DNA from: Bacillus sp. FJAT-42376
Lineage (GTDB): Bacteria > Bacillota > Bacilli > Bacillales > Bacillaceae
Assembly: GCF_003816055.1 (NCBI RefSeq)
Contig: NZ_CP033906.1
Coordinates: 3,348,001 to 3,412,000 of the forward strand
DNA length: 64,000 nt
Reading direction: 5' to 3'
Shown one piece after another: positions 36,432 through 45,748 of this stretch (within the stretch, counting starts at the first letter, position 1; every line of letters begins with the position of its first letter). The notes beneath the pieces are model-generated. The model had not been told where the DNA came from and did not search any database. It saw nothing but the letters and a program-made list of their open reading frames with translations. A program made the position numbers and the translations under genes.

Positions 36432-37187
36432 TCATTCAACTGATTTTATTTCAATTCCTGATTGCTGCAGTTCTCTTCCTATTTTCTCGGCAAATTCCAG
36501 CGCGTGGGCTCCATCTCCATGGATGCACACAGTATCTGCAGTAATCGGTATTTCTTGCCCATCCGTACTCATCGTTTTTTGCTCCAGAATCATCTTCTTT
36601 ACCTGCTCAATCGCCGTGCCGTGATCTGTTATGAGCGCATGTGGATGTGTCCTCGGCGTAAGGGCGCCTGAGCTTTGATACGTTCTGTCAGCGAATACCT
36701 CACTTGCCGTTTTTAACCCCGTTTCCTTCCCTGCTTTTAAGAGTTCGCTGCCGGACAATCCAAATAAAATAAGGGAGGCATCATATTTATATATGGCTTT
36801 TGCAATCGCTTTGGCAAGGAAGGGGTCAGCGGCTGCCATATTGTAGAGCGCTCCGTGAGGTTTCACATGATGCATGCGGCCGCCTTCAGAACGGACAAAA
36901 CCATCAAGGGCCCCGATTTGATACAGAACGATGTCATACGCTTCATCAGGTGACAGTGTCCAAGCCCTTCTGCCAAAGCCCTGCAGATCAGGGAGGCCCG
37001 GATGAGCGCCGATTGCAGCATGACTGTCCAGAGCCTGTCTGACTGTCTTTCTCATAACAGAGGGATCGCCTGCATGATACCCGCATGCAATATTCACAGA
37101 GGAAACAAGGGGCAGGATTGCTTCATCGTTGCCGATCCGGTAGGAACCGAAGCTTTCTCCCAAATCGCAGTTTAAGTCTATTTGCAT
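36432..37187 (-). CDS. pxpA: 5-oxoprolinase subunit A (LamB/YcsF family)
   Basis: Subunit A of the ATP-dependent 5-oxoprolinase PxpABC, which opens pyroglutamate to glutamate and removes this damage product. Family motifs are [11 protein letters not shown] at the N-terminus, [26 protein letters not shown] and [10 protein letters not shown]. The 251-residue start is ATG 37187 (MQIDLNC), preceded by a GGGGGG run; seven upstream codons are excluded because they overlap pxpC. It starts one base after the pxpC stop. Confidence 0.93.
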   Translation of the reverse strand: MQIDLNCDLGESFGSYRIGNDEAILPLVSSVNIACGYHAGDPSVMRKTVRQALDSHAAIGAHPGLPDLQGFGRRAWTLSPDEAYDIVLYQIGALDGFVRSEGGRMHHVKPHGALYNMAAADPFLAKAIAKAIYKYDASLILFGLSGSELLKAGKETGLKTASEVFADRTYQSSGALTPRTHPHALITDHGTAIEQVKKMILEQKTMSTDGQEIPITADTVCIHGDGAHALEFAEKIGRELQQSGIEIKSVE

Positions 37188-37188
37188 G

Positions 37189-38181
37189 CTATAAAACCCC
37201 CCTTTCAAATTTGTCCTTTACCATGGAACGGAGAAATTCAATTTCCTTTTCTCTTTTCACAAGCAGAATTTGCGCTTCCTCGACCGTTGTTTCCTCAAAC
37301 CTGATTTTCTCTCCGGGCTTGAGCTGTGCAAGAGCCGGCAGGCAGTCTGCAATGACCTGGCCGATTTTCGGATAGCCTCCAGTGGTTTGATGATCAGCCA
37401 TCAGGATGATCGGCTGGCCGCCTGCCGGAACTTGAATGGTTCCGAACCCAACCGCTTCAGAAAGAAGTTCTCTTTTTTCTTTTAAGGTTAAAACCGGTCC
37501 ATCCAGCCGAAAGCCCATCCGGTCTGATTGACTGCTCAATGAAAATTCTTCTTTCTCAAAAGCTGTTTGAGAATCTTCTGTAAACCAGTCATATTCTCTT
37601 CCCTTTATGTATTTAATTGTTTTGTTATCCGGATTATAGAATGGTTTCATATACCAGCCTGCAGAAATAGCCAAGTCATCCGTATCTTTAAACTCTGCTT
37701 TATCCAGTAAATCAGAGTTTTTGATACGCAGTTCATCGTTTACTTTAAGGGCCCGTCCATGAAAACCTCCTATTCCCGCCTTTAGATATGTAGAAAAACT
37801 TCCCATCTCCGGTTCAAGATCATAGCCGCCTGCTGCGGCCATATACGTTCTGCATCCCGAAACAGGTGCTCCAAATTCTAGCTTTGCCCCTGCCTTTACA
37901 TAGACAGGCCGCCATAGCGGGATAGGCTTTCCGCTGATTTTGGGAGAAAGATTGCCCCCTGTCAAAGCAATTACCGTATCTTCTGTGAATTCAATGGTCG
38001 GACCAAGGAGTGTCATTTCAATTGTAGCTTCGTCTTCGGAATTTCCGGTTAATACATTGGCAAGGCGGTGCGCATATAGATCCATGGCTCCGCTTTTAAT
38101 GACTCCATATTTCTGGTAGCCGGATCTGCCCATATCCTGAATTGTGCTGTGCAGACCGGACTGAAGAATTTTTAAACTCAT
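37189..38181 (-). CDS. pxpC: 5-oxoprolinase subunit C (KipA)
   Basis: Biotin-dependent-carboxylase-like (AHS2/KipA) subunit of 5-oxoprolinase; 330 residues. Typical sequences are [22 protein letters not shown] at the start, AITGG-like [12 protein letters not shown] and the C-terminal [24 protein letters not shown]. It starts one base after the pxpB stop. In B. subtilis KipA was first described as antagonist of the KinA inhibitor KipI. Confidence 0.93.
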   Translation of the reverse strand: MSLKILQSGLHSTIQDMGRSGYQKYGVIKSGAMDLYAHRLANVLTGNSEDEATIEMTLLGPTIEFTEDTVIALTGGNLSPKISGKPIPLWRPVYVKAGAKLEFGAPVSGCRTYMAAAGGYDLEPEMGSFSTYLKAGIGGFHGRALKVNDELRIKNSDLLDKAEFKDTDDLAISAGWYMKPFYNPDNKTIKYIKGREYDWFTEDSQTAFEKEEFSLSSQSDRMGFRLDGPVLTLKEKRELLSEAVGFGTIQVPAGGQPIILMADHQTTGGYPKIGQVIADCLPALAQLKPGEKIRFEETTVEEAQILLVKREKEIEFLRSMVKDKFERGVL

Positions 38182-38182
38182 A

Positions 38183-38890
38183 CTAGGACTCCTTTAGACG
38201 GTAATATTCTTCTCTGCTGATTGGATAAAACTCCACAGAATCTCCCGCCTGCAAAAGAGTGGGCGGCTCGTTTTCCGGATTAAATAACGAAAGGGGCGTT
38301 CTGCCGATAATCTGCCATCCGCCTGGAGTTTCCATCGGATATACCCCCGTTTGAGTACCAGCAATTCCTACGGAACCGGCAGGAATTTTTGACCTTGGCT
38401 TACCTTTGCGAGGCGCGGCAATTTTATTGTTCATTCCGCCGAGGTAGGGAAAGCCAGGTGAAAAACCAATCATATATACAGGATACTCTCTTTCAGTATG
38501 AAGGCGGATCACCTCTTCTTTCGTTAAGCCATTCAAAGATGCCACTTCATCTAAATCCATGCCAAAATCGTCTTCGTAGCATACCGGAATTCTCACAAGG
38601 GAGGAATTTTCGCTTACTGGCGCCTCCTCTCCTATTTCCGCAAGCAGTTTCTCCAATTCGTTTTGGATCAAGAGATGAGATTGTTCAGGTTTGTCTTTAA
38701 AATAAAGAAGATTGAAGATAAGTGTAATGTTGGTGAAAGCAGGTATGTACTCAACCAGCCACGGATAATTCTGCTGATCCAGCAAATCTGTAAATTGTCT
38801 GATTCTTCCACGAAGCTTTTCACTTGATTCTGTTCCAAACTCAATCAGGAGCGATTGTTCGTTTACCGGAAAAAAAACGGCATGTTCCAT
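38183..38890 (-). CDS. pxpB: 5-oxoprolinase subunit B (KipI)
   Basis: AHS1/KipI subunit of 5-oxoprolinase; 235 residues. Conserved stretches are IPVCYEDDFGMDL, YMIGFSPGFPYLGGM, PRKGKPRSKIPAGSVGIAG and TPGGWQIIGRTP. ATG follows GGGAGG by 8 bases. First gene of the operon pxpB-pxpC-pxpA-permease, with a promoter about 35 bases upstream. In B. subtilis KipI also inhibits the sporulation kinase KinA. No KipR-like regulator is next to it here. Confidence 0.93.
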   Translation of the reverse strand: MEHAVFFPVNEQSLLIEFGTESSEKLRGRIRQFTDLLDQQNYPWLVEYIPAFTNITLIFNLLYFKDKPEQSHLLIQNELEKLLAEIGEEAPVSENSSLVRIPVCYEDDFGMDLDEVASLNGLTKEEVIRLHTEREYPVYMIGFSPGFPYLGGMNNKIAAPRKGKPRSKIPAGSVGIAGTQTGVYPMETPGGWQIIGRTPLSLFNPENEPPTLLQAGDSVEFYPISREEYYRLKES

Positions 38891-38922
38891 TCCATGCGCC
38901 TCCCTTCTTCATGATTGGTTTC

Positions 38923-38951
38923 ATTGTACATGCGCAATTTTTTTTGCACAA
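38923..38951 (-). promoter_or_regulatory. Predicted sigma-A promoter of the pxp operon
   Basis: Minus-strand TTGTGC, 17-base spacer, TACAAT. The remainder of the 478-base gap up to the MFS gene holds A/T-rich sequence and the repeat at 39110. Confidence 0.6.
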
Positions 38952-39109
38952 ATCAAATTTTGGCAAAAAAATAGGGGAATATCTTCATTTGTGCAGAAAA
39001 ACAGTCTTTCATATACTTTCATCTTCTCAAATAAATCATACAAAACATCCTCAAAACCATATATAATAGGAAAAAATGGAATCGGAGAGAGGCAAGAATA
39101 TGTAAATTT

Positions 39110-39290
39110 CGGCTGATGCTTTTCATTTGGATGTGTTTAACACCGGTTGATTGGAGTGGAAGGCGTGAGACTCCTGCTTAGAGCAGCGGGACAGGTGAGA
39201 CCCCGCAGGCGCTAAGCGGCGAGGAGACTCACCGCCCGCCCCGCGGAAAGTGAGCGCCTGCTGGCTGCAAATCAACAGCCAAGTTTAACA
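39110..39290. repeat. Long GC-rich GCTCTGTTAAA-family repeat, reversed
   Basis: About 180 bases ending ATCAACAGCCAAGTTTAACA at the right, the family's left end reversed. The interior GGCGTGAGACTCC ... GGACAGGTGAGACCCC ... GGAGACTCACCGCCCGCC can form a large internal stem. It lies immediately upstream of the MFS gene. Confidence 0.75.
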
Positions 39291-39368
39291 GTTAAATTGA
39301 GAGAGGAGAGATCCCATGTAAAGGCAAAATCCTTCCTGAGAAAACATAAAAAAAGGGGATTTGCCACT

Positions 39369-40565
39369 ATGAAAACTGCAAACTTCCGCTACTTGTGGAT
39401 GGGACAAACCATTGCAAATGCAGGGGATATATTCTATGCCGCCGCATTGATCGCTCTGCTGTATCACGTAACAGGATCCGCTTTTTCCCTTGCTGCTGTG
39501 CCTTTTTCCATAACAGCTGCCCGTTTCTTAAGCGGTCTGGCTGCGCCCGTCATCATGGATAAATGGAAGATAGAAAACATTCTAGCCTATTCACAGGCAG
39601 GAAAGACCGTTTTTCTTCTTCTGCTCGCTCTTAGTCTTTCAGCAGAAGAGACGGTACATTTATTTTTCGTATTTACTTGCATCATTCTGATTTCCACTCT
39701 GGATGGATGGGCTGCCCCAGCAAAAAACGCGATGCTTCCTGGCATTGTTCCTTCGGAGGAGCTTGTGAAAGCAAACAGCTTTACAGCAAGCATCGATCAG
39801 AGCGTCCAGCTTGGAGGATGGGCGGCAGGCGGCCTGCTGACATCAGCATGGGGCTCCATGACGATGATTTGGCTCACTGCGGCCCTCTATGCTCTCTCAG
39901 CGTATCTGCTTGTGAAAATCAAGCTTGGATCTGCGCCTTTTTTCTATGCTCCGAAACAAAAGCTGCGGAATCAGCTGAAGGACGGCTGGCTGGAGATATG
40001 GCGGATTCAGCAGCTCAGAACCATTCATTTTATTTTGCTCCTGGAAACAGCAGCCGGAACCGTATGGATCGCTGCCATCCTCTATCTTTATGTAAAGGAG
40101 CAGCTTCACCTCGGAGAAGAATGGTGGGGGTATATAAACGCCAGTTTTTTTGCAGGGTTAATTGCCGGGGGTGTATTTGGTGTCCTCTATTCTTCGTGGA
40201 TGGACCGAAATAGCGGAAAGATTATCATAACGGGTGCTTTCGGAATCAGTGCGGCTACCTTTATTTTTGGAGTAACAGCCATTCCATGGATTGCACTAGC
40301 GGCCTCCGCCTTATTCGGGGTGATGGAACAGCTGAAGTCCGTTAGTCTTCAGACTGCCATGCAGCGCAGTACGCCTGCACCGCTTTTAACGAAAATATAT
40401 TCTGCACAAAGCTCCATGCTTGCATTAACCTTCGGATTAGGTTCGCTTGCAGCTGGAGCAGCGGCCGAAAGAGTGCCTATCTCCGCAATCTTTTTAACCG
40501 CATCAGGGATTCTGCTTGTTTCCGCCTTCTACACAATTGGACGGAAGCAACGACTCTCCTCTTAA
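39369..40565 (+). CDS. MFS transporter
   Basis: A 398-residue major facilitator protein with about 12 hydrophobic segments, starting NFRYLWMGQTIANAGDIFYAAAL, the form typical of putative drug/multi-solute MFS exporters. A central charged loop separates the two halves (about 185-205). The start is ATG 39369 (MKTANFRYL), 9 bases after AAAGGGGA; an in-frame TTG at 39297 lies beside the repeat end and is less convincing. Substrate unknown. Convergent with ytxK across a shared terminator. Confidence 0.83.
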   Translation: MKTANFRYLWMGQTIANAGDIFYAAALIALLYHVTGSAFSLAAVPFSITAARFLSGLAAPVIMDKWKIENILAYSQAGKTVFLLLLALSLSAEETVHLFFVFTCIILISTLDGWAAPAKNAMLPGIVPSEELVKANSFTASIDQSVQLGGWAAGGLLTSAWGSMTMIWLTAALYALSAYLLVKIKLGSAPFFYAPKQKLRNQLKDGWLEIWRIQQLRTIHFILLLETAAGTVWIAAILYLYVKEQLHLGEEWWGYINASFFAGLIAGGVFGVLYSSWMDRNSGKIIITGAFGISAATFIFGVTAIPWIALAASALFGVMEQLKSVSLQTAMQRSTPAPLLTKIYSAQSSMLALTFGLGSLAAGAAAERVPISAIFLTASGILLVSAFYTIGRKQRLSS

Positions 40566-40577
40566 CAAATAGAGATA

Positions 40578-40706
40578 GGCAATGCTTGCATAGTGCTGAT
40601 TTTTACTCCTGTTGACTGGATCGCTTAATGCAGCGGGAGATCCCTCAGGCGCAAAGCGGCGTGACGGCTCACCGCCCTCCGGATAAGCGAATGCCTGAAC
40701 AGCAGC
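40578..40706. repeat. Degenerate GC-rich repeat after the MFS gene
   Basis: AATGCTTGCATAGTGCTGATTTTT on the left matches the family's ATGCTTTAACATAG/TGTTGATTTTT end. The interior has CAGCGGGAGATCC and GGCGTGACGGCTCACCGCCC. The right end is lost. Confidence 0.6.
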
Positions 40707-40723
40707 TGCATGTAAAAGAGCTA

Positions 40724-40762
40724 AAAAGACCGGACTGGTTCAATTCCCAGTCCGGTCTTTTA
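40724..40762. terminator. Bidirectional terminator between MFS gene and ytxK
   Basis: AAAAGACCGGACTGG and CCAGTCCGGTCTTTT form a perfect 15-bp stem with an 8-base loop between convergent genes. Confidence 0.93.
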
Positions 40763-41752
40763 TTATCTGTTCGTATCAAACCATTCATTAATTTGTTTCA
40801 TCATAGCCTGCATTCCCTCGAAATTTGAGAATTTCGGGAGGTCTGCAAGCATGGCCTGCTTAGGTGCAGACGCTCCTTCTCCTTTTTTCTGAAGAATGAA
40901 GATGCTTTTCGCATGCTGTTCTCCCTGGAACATGGAAAGGGGAAGCTGCAGCAATCCCTGAATATAGGCATGCTCTTTAATAAATTCATTTAATTTAGGT
41001 GCTTCTTTTGAACTGAATAGCTGATTGGGAATGATAAAAAATAAAAATCCGCCCGGCTTAGCATGGTTCATGCTTTGTTCAATAAAGAGATGGTGGGCAT
41101 AGGAATGGCCTTCATCTGCTTTCAGCTTAAAAGAGGCCGCTCCTTCATCATTCGGATAGTATCCAACGGGCAGATCACATATCACGGCATCCGCCGGATC
41201 TGCAAACAAATTCTGCAGACTGTCCTGATTGTAAAATTGAACAGGGTGTTTTTGAAGATTTGCATTGATATAGGAAAGCTGGATTAACAAATCATCTACA
41301 TCCACCCCGGTGCTTTCCACCTCATGATCCTTCAGCTGATTTAATACAGAAGTCAGCAGGTTTCCCGTTCCGACAGCAGGGTCGAGCAACGAGAACCGGG
41401 TCTGCCTGCTCATGAACCGCTGCACGAGATAGCCGACAAAAATACCAACTGAATCAGGTGTCATCTGATGATTTGGATGAGCTCCCTCTTTCAGTCCTTT
41501 TAGCACACACAATTGGAACGCTTTTCTGATTTCTTCTGATTCGTATGTATCAAGCTGGATGTCAGCATATATTTTTTGTAATTTCTTTTTGGCAATTTCA
41601 CTTAACTCATCTTGCAGAACCTCACCATGGAATAAATTTTCCCCTGTTTCTGCGACTGCCTCTACATAGGATAATTCCAGTTCTTCGGCAAGCTGTTCAG
41701 CTGACTCGTTTAATGCGGTAAACAGCCTTTCCATATTTGAAACGGTTTGCAT
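40763..41752 (-). CDS. ytxK: YtxK, SAM-dependent methyltransferase-like protein
   Basis: A 329-residue protein of the N6-adenine methyltransferase fold. SAM motif I is clear (LLDPAVGTG, 122-130). The catalytic motif IV, normally (N/D)PP(Y/F), reads DLPVGYYP (193-200), so the usual DNA-methyltransferase active site is changed. The target is unknown, and it may modify another substrate. No restriction or specificity gene is nearby. ATG follows AGGAGGAGAAG. It is downstream of tpx on the same strand. Confidence 0.85.
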   Translation of the reverse strand: MQTVSNMERLFTALNESAEQLAEELELSYVEAVAETGENLFHGEVLQDELSEIAKKKLQKIYADIQLDTYESEEIRKAFQLCVLKGLKEGAHPNHQMTPDSVGIFVGYLVQRFMSRQTRFSLLDPAVGTGNLLTSVLNQLKDHEVESTGVDVDDLLIQLSYINANLQKHPVQFYNQDSLQNLFADPADAVICDLPVGYYPNDEGAASFKLKADEGHSYAHHLFIEQSMNHAKPGGFLFFIIPNQLFSSKEAPKLNEFIKEHAYIQGLLQLPLSMFQGEQHAKSIFILQKKGEGASAPKQAMLADLPKFSNFEGMQAMMKQINEWFDTNR

Positions 41753-41823
41753 CCACTTCTCCTCCTAGAGCATACTTCCTATCATTTTAGATAAGCTGTG
41801 CCTGAAAGACAAGACTTATGCCT

Positions 41824-41853
41824 CAAAAAACCCCCGGTAATAAAATCCGGGGG
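41824..41853 (-). terminator. Terminator of tpx
   Basis: Minus-strand CCCCCGG and CCGGGGG around a 9-base A/T loop, then TTTTTTG; 16 bases past the tpx stop. Confidence 0.9.
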
Positions 41854-41868
41854 CCTTCACGTTGTTTT

Positions 41869-42369
41869 TTATTTGGCTGCTTTCGCTGCTTCAATCGCTG
41901 CTTCATAATCCGGATGGTTTGTTGCCTCACTTACATATTCTGCATGAACAATTTCATCGCTGCTGTTAACGACAAATACCGCTCGGGCAAGAAGGCGGAG
42001 TTCTTTAATCGCAACACCGTATGCTTCACCGAATGAAAGATCACGGTGATCGGACAGTGTGATGACATTTTCCAGTCCATTTGCAGCACACCATCGTTTT
42101 TGGGCAAACGGAAGGTCATTGCTGATCGTTAACACGGTTACGTTATCAAGTTTCGCTGCTTCTTCATTAAATTTTCTTGTTTGAGCATCGCAAACGCCTG
42201 TATCAATAGAAGGAACCACGGAGATAATACGCACTTTTCCATTTGAGTCAGCCAGTGTGACTTCAGACATATCATTGGCCAGAACGCGGAAATCAGGTGC
42301 TTTGTCCCCTTTTTTCACTTCGGTCTCGGGAAGAGTTACCGAATTTCCTTTAAATGTAATTTTCGCCAT
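41869..42369 (-). CDS. tpx: Thiol peroxidase (Tpx)
   Basis: Atypical two-cysteine peroxiredoxin reducing lipid and other hydroperoxides with thioredoxin. 166 residues. The peroxidatic Cys60 lies in [14 protein letters not shown] and the resolving Cys94 in QKRWCAANG; the catalytic Thr and Arg context ([10 protein letters not shown]) is present. ATG follows AGGAGGAATAAA. A good sigma-A promoter lies just upstream and its own terminator follows, so it is monocistronic. Confidence 0.96.
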   Translation of the reverse strand: MAKITFKGNSVTLPETEVKKGDKAPDFRVLANDMSEVTLADSNGKVRIISVVPSIDTGVCDAQTRKFNEEAAKLDNVTVLTISNDLPFAQKRWCAANGLENVITLSDHRDLSFGEAYGVAIKELRLLARAVFVVNSSDEIVHAEYVSEATNHPDYEAAIEAAKAAK

Positions 42370-42756
42370 TTTTATTCCTCCTCTAATATCTGTATGTACT
42401 ATTCAATGATAGCTTGTCATAAGTGGCTTTGCAAACTTAACATTGAATAATTTACTTAATTTTACAAAAATAACAAAAGAGCTTTTTCATCCAGCGATGA
42501 TCATCATTAGCTGCGGGGATTTTTACACGTAAGCAGCTGCAGAGTTTTACCGGTCCAGCTGTTAAAGGTAAAGTGAAGCCCTCCTTCATTCAGATTAAGC
42601 ACAAACGAAAAAAAGGAAACGCTTAGATTGCATTTCCCTGTTTTTTAAAAGACGAGGTTGACCTGCTCTGTGATTCGCTTCTGAAAATTTTGAATTGACC
42701 TCTATTTCATTCATAATGCTTGGTGATCCGCAATGTGTTCAAGTCCCAAACAGCCT
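42370..42756. other. Spacer between ytfJ and tpx
   Basis: A 387-base gap holding the tpx promoter (minus-strand TTGCAA at 42429-42434, 17-base spacer, TATCAT at 42406-42411) and the ytfJ terminator hairpin at 42607-42638. I see no gene or recognisable repeat in the remainder. Confidence 0.6.
42607..42638 (-). terminator. Terminator of ytfI-ytfJ
   Basis: Minus-strand GGAAATGC and GCGTTTCC pair (one G-T) around a 7-base loop and run into seven T residues, 120 bases past the ytfJ stop. Confidence 0.8.
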
Positions 42757-43236
42757 TTAAAAGTCAATATCGTCTCTCATCGATGAAGGCTGCTGCCCTT
42801 TTGATTGAGAATCATTTTTTTTGAACATTTTCTGGATTTTTTCAATAGTTTGAGGAGCTGATTCAAGAATTCTTTCGTATAAGTGGGTGCTTTCGTCTAA
42901 ATGAAGCATTTTTACCCCATTGTGGCCTACAATTAAAAAGGCAATCGGCGTAATGGATACTCCGCCGCCGCTTCCTCCGCCGAAAGGCATTTTGTTTTTC
43001 GGGTTATTTCCGCTCACATGTCCGGCTTGAGGCTGTGAAAAGGATTGATCTTCTCCTGCAGGCTGTCCGAATTCACTTCCACCTGCGGCAAATCCGAAGC
43101 CCACTTTTGAAACAGTTAAAATGACACTGCCGTCAGGTGTTTCAACCGGGTCTCCAATAATTGTATTTACATCAACCATTTGCTTTAGATTTTCCATAGC
43201 CGTCTTCATCAGGCCTTGAATTGGATGGTCACTCAT
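42757..43236 (-). CDS. gerW: GerW family sporulation protein YtfJ
   Basis: A 159-residue protein of the YtfJ/GerW family, a spore protein needed for normal germination in B. subtilis. Conserved pattern: N-terminal MKTAMENLKQMVDVNTIIGDPVE, GSVILTVSKVGFGFAAGGSEF, a low-complexity middle (73-88), GGGSGGGVSITPIAFLIV and DESTHLYERILESAPQTIEKI. It is 11 bases downstream of ytfI in one operon. Confidence 0.92.
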   Translation of the reverse strand: MSDHPIQGLMKTAMENLKQMVDVNTIIGDPVETPDGSVILTVSKVGFGFAAGGSEFGQPAGEDQSFSQPQAGHVSGNNPKNKMPFGGGSGGGVSITPIAFLIVGHNGVKMLHLDESTHLYERILESAPQTIEKIQKMFKKNDSQSKGQQPSSMRDDIDF

Positions 43237-43247
43237 ATTTCTGCCCC

Positions 43248-43943
43248 CTATGCAGGTTTATTGTGTTCTCCAAATATTTTGGATAAAGGTTTATTGGCAA
43301 ACGACGGTTTCCCGCCTTTCCAATATTTTACGAAACGAATTCCACCGATAATAGCATGTCCGATTCGAAACCTGACTATACCTATTACCTGTATATCCAA
43401 ACAGAGCCCGTGAAACACGGGGACAACAGAGAGCAGCGGATTTGCCTTTAGCTTCATGTACTGGCCAGCCGCTCCGCAGATGAGCCCTTTAAGCGTCCAG
43501 ACCATTCCGGCTGCACCGCCTGTAGACGCAGCATCTCCAAGTCCAAATCTGGAATGCCATTCTAATTTGATAATTTCTATATGTTTCAGGAATTTCTTTG
43601 TTATTTCATGAAGACCGGTTACATGGGCTGTAAGTTCTTTAATATCTTTCAGACTCGTCTTCACATCTTCTTCCGAAATGTTATCCTTTTTCGTTTTGCC
43701 TCCGCTTTCTTCTTTGCCAAGATTCTTTTCCTTCATGACACTTACACTCATCTTGTTCTCATCCGCCTTTATAACCGGCACTTTATACGTGTAGCGGACG
43801 ATTCCATGCCATGCTCTTAGTCTTACTTTTAAATCATCATTTTTCCCTGACCTGGAATATTCAACCGTAATCGTTAGTTTTGTAACCGACAGCAGCAATA
43901 TAAAAAATGAGAAAAAAATTATAATTCCATAAACCCAGCTCAC
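43248..43943 (-). CDS. ytfI: DUF2953 family protein YtfI
   Basis: A 231-residue membrane-anchored protein with one N-terminal membrane helix (3-23), a charged middle region and a C-terminal part rich in small residues (GDAASTGGAAGMVWTLKGLICG). It belongs to DUF2953; the function is unknown but sporulation-linked by its operon with gerW. The start is GTG 43943, 9 bases after AAAGGAG. Confidence 0.85.
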   Translation of the reverse strand: MSWVYGIIIFFSFFILLLSVTKLTITVEYSRSGKNDDLKVRLRAWHGIVRYTYKVPVIKADENKMSVSVMKEKNLGKEESGGKTKKDNISEEDVKTSLKDIKELTAHVTGLHEITKKFLKHIEIIKLEWHSRFGLGDAASTGGAAGMVWTLKGLICGAAGQYMKLKANPLLSVVPVFHGLCLDIQVIGIVRFRIGHAIIGGIRFVKYWKGGKPSFANKPLSKIFGEHNKPA

Positions 43944-44041
43944 TTATATCCGCTCCTTTCAGCATATCATTATCACCTCTTTCTCTTTCTTCTAAACGGA
44001 ACATAATGCCCGCATTCCCTTTACTCGTTTGCAATTTCATC

Positions 44042-44074
44042 AAAAAAACCGCTTCCTGTTTAAAGGAAGCGGTT
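44042..44074 (-). terminator. Terminator of sppA-yteJ
   Basis: Minus-strand AACCGCTTCCTT and AGGAAGCGGTT form a strong stem followed by TTTTTTG, just past the yteJ stop. Confidence 0.93.
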
Positions 44075-44079
44075 CATCG

Positions 44080-44568
44080 TTAGTTTTTTTTGAACAGGTT
44101 CTCATGAATGACGGCTGTGTCCGCAAACAAGTCATGAAGCGCCTGTTTTTTCTGTGTAAAACCGGCCACTGCATATCCAATCCATATCGTTTTGCTGATA
44201 AATCTTCCTACGACTTCCCTGAATAAAACCGTCCCCCATGTTAGAGGCTTTTCTTCCTTAAAGGAAATCACCCGGATTCCGAAAATCATTTTACCGAGCG
44301 TCTGATTGAGAAACTTCGTCATAAGAACGAAGTAAAGGAAATAGACCATCAGCTGCAAAAGCGGTTTAGGAGAAAAAAAGGAAGTTCCTCCATCGGCTCC
44401 TGTAAGAATGAAAATAGGCTTAATTAAAATCGCATTGATTCCAGCTATGACGGCCAAATCGACGAGGTAGGCCCAAAAGCGTATCCAGAATCCCCCAAAT
44501 GCAGGCTCCGGCTGGATGGATTCGGGCTGGACGGAGGGCTGTCTCGCATCATCAAATGTTGTTTCCAT
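44080..44568 (-). CDS. yteJ: RDD family membrane protein YteJ
   Basis: A 162-residue protein with an RDD domain: FGGFWIRFWAYLVDLAVI opens with the Arg and Asp that name the family, followed by further helices and the motif LNQTLGKMIFGIRVIS. It is 14 bases downstream of sppA. In B. subtilis SppA and YteJ together protect against lantibiotics, and YteJ inhibits SppA; the pairing here supports the same role. Confidence 0.9.
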   Translation of the reverse strand: METTFDDARQPSVQPESIQPEPAFGGFWIRFWAYLVDLAVIAGINAILIKPIFILTGADGGTSFFSPKPLLQLMVYFLYFVLMTKFLNQTLGKMIFGIRVISFKEEKPLTWGTVLFREVVGRFISKTIWIGYAVAGFTQKKQALHDLFADTAVIHENLFKKN

Positions 44569-44582
44569 GAAAACGCCCTCCT

Positions 44583-45578
44583 TTATTTTGCATACATGTA
44601 CATTAATCGGCTATTTGACGGTTTTGAGAATAGTTCATACAGACCAAGCATTTGATACTCTTCGCTGAATGCTTTCTTAGCTCCCATTGAGAGAAGGGAA
44701 TCAAATCCTGAGCTTTGTTTATATTTAAATACCTCAGCATTGGCAAGCTTCAAGTCTTTTTCCATGGATGCAATCGTGTCATCGATATAGCCCAGCTCAT
44801 CTACAAGATTCTTTTCCTTCGCCTGGCGCCCGTCATAAATCCGGCCATCCGCTATTTTTTTCACATCTTCCGGACTCATTTTGCGCCCTTCCGAAATTAC
44901 CCCTACAAATCCTTCATATGCATTATTCACCATTGCCTGAAGAATGTCCTGCTCTTCTTTCGTCATATCACGGGTCGGCGACATGATGTCTTTATAAGGA
45001 CCGCTCTTGATCGTTTGGAACTTCACTCCGTATTGCTTTGCGAGCTCCCCATAGTTTACACCCTCCATGATCACACCAAGAGATCCGGTGAGCGTGTCAG
45101 GAGCTGCGTAGATTTTATCTGCTGCGGTTGAAATATAATACCCGCCAGACGCTGCCGTTGTTCCCATTGATACATAAAGAGGAATTTTTGCTTTCTTTTT
45201 CAGTTCCATTAAATGCTTATGTATTTCCGCACTCTCTACTACTCCGCCGCCTGGAGAGTTTACATTCAGAATGACCCCTTTAATGGAACGGTCTTTCTGA
45301 ATGGCTTCGATTTTTTTCAGAAACTCCTGATGATTGTATCCTGAGCTTTGAAAAACAGAGGAGGACTCTCCTGTGTCCTGGATGACACCGTTCACTTCCA
45401 GCACGGCAATCCGATTATCAGCTGTGCCTTCTTCAATGACTTCTTCATCAAACTCCGAATCATTCATACTCAATACTTCATTCGCTGCGCTTTGGAACGT
45501 TATCACCGTATTAAATATGGCAGAAACGACCACGAGCACAAGGGCAATCCCTAAGGCGGCCCACCTTTTTCCATTCAT
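44583..45578 (-). CDS. sppA: Signal peptide peptidase SppA
   Basis: Membrane-anchored serine protease of the ClpP/crotonase fold that degrades cleaved signal peptides. 331 residues, with one N-terminal membrane helix (5-27). The Ser-Lys dyad is visible: Ser144 in TTAASGGYYIS and Lys196 in SGPYKDIMSP. SPGGGVVESAEIH supplies the oxyanion region. First gene of sppA-yteJ, divergent from nadK. Confidence 0.93.
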   Translation of the reverse strand: MNGKRWAALGIALVLVVVSAIFNTVITFQSAANEVLSMNDSEFDEEVIEEGTADNRIAVLEVNGVIQDTGESSSVFQSSGYNHQEFLKKIEAIQKDRSIKGVILNVNSPGGGVVESAEIHKHLMELKKKAKIPLYVSMGTTAASGGYYISTAADKIYAAPDTLTGSLGVIMEGVNYGELAKQYGVKFQTIKSGPYKDIMSPTRDMTKEEQDILQAMVNNAYEGFVGVISEGRKMSPEDVKKIADGRIYDGRQAKEKNLVDELGYIDDTIASMEKDLKLANAEVFKYKQSSGFDSLLSMGAKKAFSEEYQMLGLYELFSKPSNSRLMYMYAK

Positions 45579-45748
45579 TCCTTATCCTCCTTCGGTAACA
45601 ACCAATTTGAAATCTTTTTAAAACTCTTTCCTTTCATCGGTAAAATGAACATGAAAGGAAGGATAAATGGTAAAATAAACAACATAAGACATTGTATCAT
45701 AATTTTACTCTTCAAGGATAACATTTCCATTTTAAGGGAGGATGTACC

